Assembly: GCA_024760905.1 (NCBI GenBank)
Contig: CM045733.1
Location: 69,761,001-69,825,000 of the forward strand
Direction: 5' to 3'
Origin: Plotosus lineatus
Lineage: Eukaryota; Chordata; Actinopteri; Siluriformes; Plotosidae
Length of the DNA: 64,000 bases
Shown here piece by piece: positions 56,322-64,000 of this stretch; position 1 is the stretch's first letter; each line of letters begins with the position of its first letter. The position numbers and the translations under genes were made by a program. The notes below the pieces were generated by a model. That model ran no database searches, was not told the DNA's origin, and was given only the letters and a program-made list of their open reading frames with translations.

Positions 56322-57091
56322 CAGACGTCCATGACTTATGTTTTAGTTCGGTTCCGGACGGCCTAACATAAGGTGGAAAAAAAACATAAGTTGTTACTGT
56401 ATGTTCCAGTGACGTATGACATTCATACTGTACTACTATACATCCATAATACCTTCACCGTATCTCATAAAGCACCCCTAAATCAATTATTATAAACATA
56501 ACATTGTAAAATAATATCAAATATATCAAATAATATAAACATTAATTTCAAATGAATGAAATGCAAGCAAAATAATTTCAAATAGATAAATTTTAATCAA
56601 ATTCACTCATCAAATATCAAATACAATATCAAATATAACCTTTAACATTCTCTATGATGCGATCTTTCTGCTTGTAAATGGTTCCGATGGTCGACGGAGC
56701 CATTTGGAAGAAACGTGCAACATTCGCATGTTTTTCACCAGCATTGATTTTCTTAATAATAGCCATCTTTGTTTCTAACAAGATGGCTTGCCGCTTTTTC
56801 TGATTACCATGATCACTAGTAGGCTTACGCTTCTGATCAACCATATTTGCTTAGGGTTACAAAAGTCCGCAAAACAATGTAAACACAAAGATCACAGAGA
56901 CAACGTCTTAACACAAGGGTAACACATGATGAATTGGGAAGAAGGTGGGGAACGTTCAGTCTGTCGTTTTTACGTTTTTTTAACAATGGATGCAGCGTCA
57001 CGCATAAGTAGCGTATTACGTCAGCGTACTATGTAGGTATGTCTCGTACTACAGAGAGAACGCTAAAAGAACGTAAGTCAGGGAGCATCAG
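56322..57091 (-). mobile_element. pogo/Tigger-family element, copy 2, with TA duplication
   Basis: Ends CAGACGTCCATGACTTATG and CGTAAGTCAGGGAGCATCAG, each flanked by TA (56320-56321, 57092-57093). It is inverted relative to 18403-19358, with which it shares both termini and the ACACAAGGGTAAC region. It retains the transposase N-terminus. Confidence 0.82.
56629..56844 (-). pseudogene. pogo/Tigger transposase N-terminal DNA-binding fragment
   Basis: 71 codons: MVDQKRKPTSDHGNQKKRQA, then a helix-turn-helix with LLETKMAIIKKINAGEKHAN, VARFFQMAPSTIGTIYKQKD and RIIENV. This is the layout of CENP-B/Tigger-type N-terminal domains (basic start, TKxxIIKxxxxGEK, then the STIxTIxKxKDxI helix). No DDE domain follows within the element, so it cannot transpose on its own. 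The ATG lies about 250 bp from the right terminus, as in related transposons. Confidence 0.72.
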
Positions 57092-57547
57092 TACTTTATA
57101 CTACACATGGTTATTTGTTGAATGGGGAGTTACTACCAACATGTGACATACGTTTAACACCCCTCTCCGTTAAGCATATCTTAATTGATTGTACAGAGTT
57201 TAATTTAGTCAGAAACAAATATTTTAGTGTTACTTCACTGAAGGAACTGTTTACGAAATCTAATGCTTCTATTATTTTAAACTTATTAAAAGAAATTAAT
57301 ATATATTATAAACTCTAGTCATTTTATGCCTTTTATATAGGTTTATCTATAAAGAGCTGAGCTGCATATTTACCTAATATATTTGATGCTGCTTTTTAAG
57401 ATTTTCGGCATAATATAACACTTACGGTGTTGAACATACCGTAAAATCTCATTCATTCATTCATACCCTGCTCATATGTGACCCCGCTGATCATGACCCA
57501 ATCGTCAGAGCAGAGCTTGTGTGCATATATTGATGGGTGTGGCTTTG
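57092..57547. other. Intronic stretch
   Basis: A short frame on + at 57115-57318 contains TPLSVKHILIDCTEF and resembles the 'C..H.L..C' end of some LINE polyproteins (zinc-knuckle-like tail), but it is too short and isolated to call. Confidence 0.35.
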
Positions 57548-57760
57548 ACAAGAGCAAAGGGCTCTCGAGTGGTGAATCAACAAAGTGCTTGACTATCAAC
57601 CCAGAGATTAAAAGTTCGAATCCAGGTTAATGCCGCAGCCATCCGTGAGTCCATGGAAGCTAATTGGCTCTCACATGATGGCATATGCTTGTGTACATGT
57701 ATTTGCCCCTTCCTGGTTGGTGGCCGTGTGATATGGAAGGCAGTATTTGATGCGAGGGAA
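57548..57760 (+). mobile_element. Possible fourth tRNA-derived SINE type (SINE D)
   Basis: GGCTCTCGAGTGGTG (box A-like, 57561) and AAAGTTCGAATCCAGG (box B, about 57612) are spaced as in a tRNA-derived head. An unfamiliar body follows, up to the SINE B at 57770. The combination matches no other copy here. Confidence 0.5.
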
Positions 57761-57769
57761 ATGGATATG

Positions 57770-58080
57770 GGGCAGTGGTGGCCTAGTGGTATAGGGCGCT
57801 GGATCTCTGAGCCAAAGGTTGGGGGTTCGAGTCCCACTCTCCACAAAGTTGTCACTGTCCCCCCAGTGCAGCTAACTGGGTTATCATAGGCCGGCCATGC
57901 CTCTCACTGTCTATGGTGTGAGGCATGTAAAAGAACCATTGCTGACGTTCAACAAGAGTAGCTGCAAAGCCGTCAGCGTGTTTCCGATCTGTGATGGCCT
58001 GGCGTGGTGTCCAGAGTGGTCAGCCTCCCCACGACCCTAACTAGGATTAAGCGGTTATAGAAAATGAACTGATGAAATGG
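57770..58080 (+). mobile_element. SINE B with tail type A, full length
   Basis: Best-preserved head: box A TGGCCTAGTGG (57779) and box B GGTTCGAGTCC (57825) fit the polymerase III consensus. The body has AACTGGGTTATCATAGG and GTCAGCGTGTTTCCG. The A tail ends in AGGATTAAGCGGTTATAG. Short GAAATGG repeats flank it. Confidence 0.88.
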
Positions 58081-58562
58081 GCACAAAAACACCTCTCGGC
58101 AGGTTTTTAGCCAAAGCCTTGGAGGGCTGCTACCCTCAAATTTTGATATCTTTCCAGATTACTAAACTCAGCTTTGAAGGATAAAACAGGAAGCACTGAA
58201 TAAAGATCTTAAAGTCTATGCTGAAGATAATCCTGTAATTTTAATGTGTGCATCTACTGAAAATACGGCCCATTGCTGTAAATCTGGATTACATTAACAA
58301 TGTGTTTACTTATTGTTCTAACATTTACAGAATAGCACTTTATCCAGTACATCATATTGTTTTACTGTACTTTGTTTTGGGGTTTTTCTTTTTATCGCAC
58401 TAAACAGTTAGTCATATACATTTCATAAAACCAGTGAGAGACTAAATTAAGGTCGTTAAATATCAGAGTGAATGTGGATTGGGAGGTAATTTTAGATAGC
58501 TTTCAATTCACACTGTTGAATTTGTGTAGCCAAATAATATAACAATGTCTCTGTTCTGTTAA
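58081..58562. other. Intronic stretch
   Basis: Nothing recognised between two SINE B copies. Confidence 0.5.
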
Positions 58563-58889
58563 TTCGGTGCAGTGGTGGCCGGCTGGAAGGTTGCTCGATA
58601 ACTGATCCCAAAGTCGAGGGTTCAAACCCCACTGTCACAAGGTTGTCACCGCTGTCCCCCAGTGCAGCTAACTAAAAAAGGCCATCCATGTCTGTGGTGG
58701 GAGGCGTGTAAAAGAACCATTTCTGACCTTTGTCAGGATTAGGCTGCATTGCCGTCAGCGTGTTTCTGCCCTGCGATGGCCTGGTGAGCTGTCAAGGGTA
58801 TACTCTGCCCTTCGCCCAGAGTCAGCTGATATGAGCACCAGCCTCCCCACGACCCTAATTAGGATTAAGTGGTTCATAAAATGAATGAT
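58563..58889 (+). mobile_element. SINE B with tail type A
   Basis: Head GTGCAGTGGTGGCCGG with box B GGTTCAAACCCC (58619). The body has a short deletion after CAGCTAACTA. The A tail (CCCTGCGATGGCCTGGTGAG) ends with AGGATTAAGTGGTTC and ATGAATGA repeats. Confidence 0.85.
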
Positions 58890-59756
58890 AAAATGTTTTG
58901 TAAAAACATTGTGGTTCCTGTAGAGAAAATGTGTTAAAGCTGTGATGGATAAGATGACTGAATACACATCTGCTAGGTTTACGGAACATTTAATAACAAA
59001 ACACATAACGACACTTGGTTCTATAGATCAGGATGCTAACTTGTCTGGTGTCCTTTGTAAGGAAAATATTTTTTTTTTGTCTACCCTATAGGTTGTACCT
59101 TGATAGCTATATTTAATAGTGTTATATACATTCATTTAATACTATCCTTAACTGCCATTCATTTTTTAAGACTATTGCAGAAAACACATTTTAAGACCTC
59201 ATATTGTCGTGACATCCAACTGTCAGGCAGTGGCATGGGACTTAATACTGTCACTGTCTTACTCATGTTCAAGTCCGAGGTCTGAATAATGATGTGCATG
59301 CACACAAGTTTCAGTATTAAATCCACATCATGCACATTTAACCCGGTTGTCAATACAACCTCTTGAGTGTTATTTACTTAATTATTAAAGATCATGACTA
59401 ATATCACCCAGTTAGCTACATTTAAACTGATTGGACCTGTATCACATTATATTGTTTGAATTTAATGTTTTCTCTTCATCAGTAAGGGTTAATCTAAAAC
59501 AATAAAACGTATATTATAATCTTTATGTATAAAATTGCCTTAAATTCATTCCATGGTATTTCATACTGTTTGTAATGTGCTATTGTTGTTGGGATTTTTT
59601 TGGTTTTTTTTTTTTGTTTCTGCTGTAGTTATTTTAATGTGAAATATTTATATTTGACATTATGACATTGTGTCACACACAGTAGAGAACACATTGTCAG
59701 GACTATGTGAGATTAATACACGGAGAGACACATTATGGGAGAAATGTATATTGTAC
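58890..59756. other. Intronic stretch
   Basis: AT-rich unique DNA; no features recognised. Confidence 0.5.
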
Positions 59757-59884
59757 ATTCATTAATTCATTTGCTAAACCGCTTTATCCTACTAGGGTCA
59801 TGGGAAGGTACTAGCCTGTCTCAGTCGACTCTGGGCAAAGGTGGGGTACACCCTGAACAGCTAATCAATCCATTGCTGGGCCAA

Positions 59885-59956
<72 letters not shown>

Positions 59957-60148
59957 CATTCTCACTCAGTCCTTTGGGAAAATTTGGAATGGCCAATTAG
60001 CCTTTTGGACTGTGCAATGATACCTGGTGGAAATCCACACAAGCATACTGAGAGCATGCAAACTTCACACATAAACACCCTAAACTGGGTCTCAAACTCA
60101 GGACCTTCTCACTGTGATGCAGATGTGCTCACCACTTTACTAGTCCAC
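59757..60148 (-). mobile_element. SINE A copy expanded by an internal (CT)n-(CA)n microsatellite
   Basis: Tail (AAACCGCTTTATCCTACTAG in +), body with GGACTGTGCAATG, and head end near 60148. At 59885-59952 the short CACACA part of the SINE body has grown to about 68 bp of CT/CA repeats. Confidence 0.78.
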
Positions 60149-60199
60149 ACATTGGATGGCATATGGCCAAAGTTTAACAGTATCTACATGTCTGTCTGT

Positions 60200-60432
60200 C
60201 TTCCTTTCGGCTTTTTCTCTTTTACTCAGGAGTCGCCACAGTGAATCATCTGATTCGCACGTTTGATTTGGCAGAGGTTTTTACGTCAGATGCCCTTCCT
60301 GTCACAACCCTATTAGCAAGGGATAGAAACACGCTGACGACTTTGCAGCTCCTCTTTACGAAAGTCAGCAATGGTTCTTTTACATCAACCTCTCACCATA
60401 GACAGTGACAGACATGGCCCGCCTTTGATAAC
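60200..60432 (-). mobile_element. SINE B with RTE-type tail, 5'-truncated
   Basis: In + orientation it starts CCTTTCGGCTTTTTC and GGAGTCGCCACAG, passes CAGATGCCCTTCCTGTCAC, then CACGCTGACG and TCAGCAATGGTTC, and stops inside the body (CGCCTTTGATAACCC). A short CTACAT repeat may flank it. Confidence 0.85.
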
Positions 60433-60737
60433 CCTACATATATGATATAAATAAATGAGAGGCAGAAATTTTAACAGTGAAGAAACAATGCTTAAATGTG
60501 CAGCTCTGCTTTGAATCTGAGTTCTGTAGCTGGAGAGAGCAGAGTCAGGCCGCATGTGACTGTCAGATGTGGGTTACATTTAATAGACACAATTCGCTTT
60601 ACGACTGCGCATGTTCGGGGAATGTGACCCAACAGCTGATCCAAGGGTCACTACTACCAAACTTTATTGCAGCCACTTGCTGTTGTATGGAAACACATCC
60701 GAACAACTGCCGCTTAAAGTCTGCCTTAAGCCTTAAA

Positions 60738-61013
60738 TTATCGACATGCCAGGAGCGTATTTTGCCGTAGTGAACTGTAGGAACGCCATGGATCATCTCG
60801 AGCGTTGGAAAAAACTATCGGCAATTTTTGTAACGTCGCCGCAAATGCAAGCGCAACAAGTTCATCTTTACGCTTGCGGGAACAACCGGGAAGACCCCTA
60901 CGTATACAATACGCCCGAAGGTCAGGAACTTTCCATAAATTAAACGCATCAATAGTGCAGTTCTCGTCCACATCAAGGTTTACTTCCGCCACGTTCGGTA
61001 GTCGAGATCCCAT
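60738..61013 (-). pseudogene. SAP-domain N-terminal fragment
   Basis: 91 codons. After an acidic start (MGSRLPNVAEVNLDVDENC), FNLWKVPDLRAYCIRRGL (residues about 24-41), PGCSRKRKDELV and ALAFAATLQK form a SAP-like helix-turn-helix: a leucine-spaced first helix, GLPxxxxK in the turn and KDELVALAF in the second helix. SAP domains bind AT-rich DNA. In fish, such starts occur on large uncharacterised proteins with nuclease-like domains in mobile elements (recalled). The frame after about residue 68 lies over the opposite fragment and is probably not genuine. Confidence 0.55.
60746..60815 (+). pseudogene. Possible THAP-type zinc-finger N-terminus
   Basis: MPGAYFAVVNCRN followed by LERWKK resembles a THAP start (MPGxYCAVxNCxN), with the first zinc-binding Cys replaced by Phe (TTT for TGT). 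Only about 23 residues are supportive; the rest of the 65-codon frame is antisense to the SAP fragment. Tentative. Confidence 0.3.
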
Positions 61014-61047
61014 GATGCCGTGTGCGAGCCGAGATGCGAATTGTGTC

Positions 61048-61064
61048 GTGTGTGTGTGTGTGTG

Positions 61065-61109
<45 letters not shown>

Positions 61110-61521
61110 ACTCCTAGAACAGCTTGAAGACTAAATTTTTAGAAATAATGTTTACATTTAAATTTTGTCAAACCTTTTAGATGAATCTGTTGCCAGAATT
61201 TTTTAATGAACTTGTTGACCAAATTTGAATATGTAACATGAGTTTGTGGCGCTTGTATGGGAGCTTGTACTGTAGAAGAGCTCACAGGCAAAACTTATAG
61301 AAGAGCTTTTTGACTGGATCTGTAGAGAAGTTTGTAAACTGAGATGGTCGTTTAGGAATATTCATAGGAATATTTGTTTAAACTGGACTGATCCTCCTAG
61401 TGATATCTGAGGCTTACACTTTTATTATATTGCAAATTATGTTTTTTAGGTATTCTCCATCTCTCGCCATCTCGTTCTTTCACCTCAGTTGGAGTGCTGA
61501 TTTGTTTTTCTGTCTCATCAG
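61048..61521. other. End of 6.9-kb intron; (GT)n at 61051-61107
   Basis: A long GT repeat touches the right end of the mini-element. The acceptor TTTGTTTTTCTGTCTCATCAG is strong (61501-61521). Confidence 0.65.
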
Positions 61522-61603
61522 ATGGACCGGGTCATCTTCTGCGTTTTCCTCAAATCAGATGAAGATCTGTACAAGAAGAGACTTTCTGCCTACTTTCCCC
61601 AAG
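61522..61603 (+). CDS. MacroD-type ADP-ribosyl hydrolase, exon with the last macro-domain strand
   Basis: This 82-nt exon encodes MDRVIFCVFLKSDEDLYKKR then LSAYFPQ, plus one base of the next codon. (V/M)DR(V/L/I)IxCVFL is the final strand of the MacroD fold. DEDLY and the closing YFP resemble MACROD1 (DEDIYRSRLPHYFP); YKK resembles MACROD2. Exit in phase 1 at GTCTGT implies at least one more exon. In macrod1 that would be nearly terminal, whereas macrod2 has a long acidic tail. I could not find it in the remaining 2.4 kb. The ATG at the exon start is an internal Met, not an initiation codon. Confidence 0.93.
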
Positions 61604-61684
61604 GTCTGTTTTTTTTACAGCATCGTTCCTCCCTCTAGGTTGTAAGGAAAAGTCTTTTTCACTATGGCATATATATAGTCTAGA

Positions 61685-61723
<39 letters not shown>
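61604..61723. other. Intron start with (AC)n at 61689-61721
   Basis: The microsatellite directly precedes the LINE copy that begins at 61724. Confidence 0.7.
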
Positions 61724-61724
<1 letters not shown>

Positions 61725-64000
61725 CCCTGATTGAATCACGACCTTATCGTGGTGGAAGGGTTTGCGTGTCCTAATGATCCTACGAGGTGTGGTTCCAACA
61801 AACCAAACCAAAGCACTGTTCAAAAGACCTCTGTGAAAAATAATAAAACAAGGACACAGTTTCCCTTGCCTGGAGGTAGGTCACCAGAGTCCCCTCCCCT
61901 GTAGCCAGACCTGGGAACGATCCTCGAAGGCGAATGTCTGGTGGTCGGGCTTCTGTCTATGGAGCTGGCCAGGCCAAGCTTGAAAAGGAGGCATGGGTCT
62001 GCCCATGGAACCACCACCTGTGGGCTATAGGGGTCAGGTGCATTGTGAGTTGGGTGGCAACTGAAGGTTTGGGTTCTGACAGACTGAGTCTGAATCTTGG
62101 GACATGGAATGTCTTCTCTCTGCGGGGGAAAGAGCCTGAGCTGGTGCATAAGGTGGAGAGATACTGACTAGATATTGTCAGACTCAGCTTAACGCAAAGC
62201 TTGGATGGTTTTTCTTTGTTGGACTTCTGTGCTCGTCACAGTTTATCCATCATGAACCCCATGTTCGAACATAAAGGTGTCCATAAGTGCATTTGGCATC
62301 AGGACACCCTAGGTCGCAGTTCGATTGCGGCCGCATGTTCTGTACACTCGGGTGAAGAGGGGAGCTGAGCTGTCAACCAATCACCACCTGCTGGTGAGTT
62401 GGCTCCGATGGTGGGAGAGGCCACCCTTTAGACCTGTCAGGTCCAAGTGTGTAGTTAGGATCTCCTTGGGAACATTTAGCTTAGTCTCCTGTCAGAGAGG
62501 CCTTTAACTCTCACCTCCGGCAGAGCTACAACTACATCTCGATGGAGGCGGGTGACATGCAATCTGAAATGGCCATGTTTTGTGCCTCCATTGCTGAGGT
62601 GGCAGCCCATAGCTGTGGCCATAAGGCAATGCTTCTCAAATCGTAGGGCGCGCGCCTCTTGGGGATGATGCGGGGGGGGGGGGGGGCGGGGGGGGGCTAG
62701 GGGGAGCGTGTATGACCCTGGAGAACATGCTTTTCTGGAATTGTGTATGAGAATTAAGGGTAATTGCACCTCCACTCCAGTAGTTGGCAGTGGCGCTCTC
62801 ATTGTTGCGCAATGGTGTAGCATTTTTTCGGACGAGCAAACAATATGAAGCGTAGTACACAACTCACCAGAAAGAAACAACACAGAAAAATTTCTAACAG
62901 GAACAAAGAGAAAGCTGGGGAGAGATGGAGATATTCAGACATAAAGTGAATGAGTTTAAATAAGGATTTTTTTTATTTATTTCAGGCACATTGGTGCACT
63001 TTCAATCCTTTCAATTACAGATAAAAAAAAAAAATTTTATGAAGTTTTTTTTTTTTTATTCCAAGTTGAAATATATTTCTTTTTTGTTTTTAATGTTAAT
63101 AAAGATACAATGTTATGTAGCGGTGTCCTGATAATAATTTTATAGACAAATAATACTATTTATAGTCGCTCGTGGGGGCGGTGGTGGTGGTTGGGGGGGG
63201 GGGTGGGGGGTGAAATGTTTTTTTCTTCCTGGGGAGGCGCCACAGAAAATAATTGAGAAGCACTGCCGTAAGGTCATCAGTGCCTGTCGTGGTGTATCCC
63301 CCGAACTCAGTGATGGACGCCTGCGGTGAAGGGAGCCGTCCAGCTGGAAAAGGAGGCCTATCAGGTCTTACTGGTCTGTGAGACCCCCAAGGCAGCAAAC
63401 AGGTACCAGCAGGCCAATTGTGCTGCAGCCTGAGCTGTCGCTGATGCAAAATCTCGGGCGTAGGAGTTCGGCGGGGGCCTGGGAAGTGATTATCGGTTGG
63501 CCTCAAAAAGGTTTTGGACCACCATTTTTGGACGCCTCAGGAGGGAAAAAGTAGTTCTCCACAAATACTGTTTACAGTGGAAGTGGGTAGCTGATCACCT
63601 CGATGGTGGACATTGTTGGGGGTGGAAGGAATACTTCAAGGATCTCCTGAATCCCAACATCATGCCCTCCATGAAGGAGGAAGACCCTGGGGTTTTGGGT
63701 GGGGGGTCCCCCATCACTGGAGCTGAGGTCACTGAGGTAGTCAAAAAGCTCCTCGGTGGTAGGGTTCCGGGGGTAGATGAGATCTGCCCTGAATATGTCA
63801 GGGCTCTGGATGTTGTAGGACTGTCTTGATTGACAGGTCTCTGCAACATCGCATGGTCATCAGGGGCCGTACCTCCGGATTGGTGGTAGTTCCCCTTTTT
63901 AAAAAGGGTATCCAGAGGGTGTGTTCTAATTATAGTGGAATTACACTCCTCAGCCTACCCGGGAAAGTCTGTGCAGGGGTGCAAGAGAGGAGAATCTGAC
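61724..64000 (+). mobile_element. Second LINE copy of the 4792-7863 family, internally deleted, runs off the window
   Basis: It begins with CCCTGATTGAATCACGACC, more 5' sequence than the copy at 4792. It contains an endonuclease start (LGTWNVFSLRGKEPELVHKV, about 62100), then a junction near 62205 where about 380 bp of the domain present in copy 1 (about 5050-5430) are missing. It resumes at LLDFCARHS. It continues through NHHLLVSWLRWW to the region upstream of the reverse transcriptase (63266-64000). A hAT element splits it at 62627-63265. Stops and frameshifts make it non-functional. Its 3' end lies beyond base 64000. Confidence 0.88.
62627..63265. mobile_element. hAT-type element inserted in the LINE, with 8-bp duplication
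   Basis: Termini CAATGCTTCTCAAA on the left and TTGAGAAGCACTG on the right. It is flanked by CCATAAGG (62619-62626) and CCGTAAGG (63266-63273), an 8-bp duplication with one change. The uninterrupted LINE at about 5868 reads GGCCGTAAGGTGG, which is the empty site. Inside are G-rich tracts (62670-62700, 63176-63210), A/T runs and no intact transposase. A terminal fragment of the same family is at 1433-1566. Confidence 0.88.

Larger units (their letters stand above)
60586..61047. mobile_element. 462-bp TIR mini-element with a SAP-domain start and a possible THAP-like start facing inwards
   Basis: Perfect 12-bp inverted termini: GACACAATTCGC at 60586-60597 and GCGAATTGTGTC at 61036-61047. A shorter similarity continues inwards. 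The sequence is richer in CpG than its surroundings. From the right, a - strand frame starts at 61013 with a SAP-like domain. From the left, a + strand frame starts at 60746 with MPGAY.AVVNC. No target duplication is obvious, and a (GT)n repeat directly follows the right end. It looks like the two ends of a larger two-gene transposon joined by internal deletion. Confidence 0.6.

Noticed and set aside
57779..57850. tRNA gene on the + strand
   Set aside because: It is the head of a SINE B copy that continues for 300 bp.
61522..61524. ATG at the start of the last visible exon as an alternative translation start
   Set aside because: It directly follows a splice acceptor and corresponds to an internal residue (V/M-DR) of the macro domain.
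62331..62338. GCGGCCGC as a cloning-vector trace
   Set aside because: It arises at a small deletion in a LINE sequence that is otherwise continuous with copy 1; no vector sequence flanks it.

Overview
This is vertebrate, almost certainly teleost fish, genomic DNA. It is AT-rich and crowded with microsatellites. It is densely seeded with tRNA-derived SINEs, at least three LINE lineages, Tc1, pogo/Tigger and hAT DNA transposons and their short derivatives. Nothing bacterial, viral or plasmid-like is present, and I see no rRNA gene, CRISPR array or free-standing tRNA gene. Some repeat types recall ostariophysan fish, but the species cannot be fixed from the sequence.

The only host gene I can support is on the + strand and spans most of the window: a MacroD-type ADP-ribosyl hydrolase (macro domain; macrod1- or macrod2-like). 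Six consecutive coding exons lie at 10340-10369, 25588-25704, 45240-45361, 51829-51859, 54587-54660 and 61522-61603. All have AG/GT boundaries and compatible phases, and they add up to 456 nt. Together they encode the macro domain from the catalytic Asn/Gly-rich loop to the final Tyr-Phe-Pro. The 5' exons lie before base 1, and the gene continues after 61603 because the last exon ends in phase 1 at a donor. Introns are 15.2, 19.5, 6.5, 2.7 and 6.9 kb, so almost everything else is intronic.

Layout. 1-10339 is upstream intron, with a hAT fragment, a block of 11-bp-phased GGAA/TTCC motifs (about 1585-2525) and a broken 3-kb LINE with target-site duplication (4792-7863). 10370-25587 holds a large (TA)n tract, several TA-targeting pogo/Tigger-type elements and a decayed Tc1 transposon. 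25705-45239 holds SINEs, a 5'-inverted LINE copy, an RTE-type LINE with a 399-codon reverse-transcriptase ORF on the - strand, a MITE and a hAT hairpin. 45362-61521 is SINE-rich and contains a long inverted-repeat element, a second pogo copy and a 462-bp terminal-inverted-repeat mini-element carrying a SAP-domain start. 61724-64000 is a second copy of the first LINE family, interrupted by a hAT element.

The mobile elements form a readable ecosystem. One SINE family (here 'SINE B') occurs with one tRNA-like head and body but two alternative 3' tails. One tail matches the 3' end of the RTE-type LINE in this window. The other is shared with a second SINE family (here 'SINE A') and resembles the 3' end of the other resident LINE. 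Names such as SINE A-E are labels for this window only, not database families.
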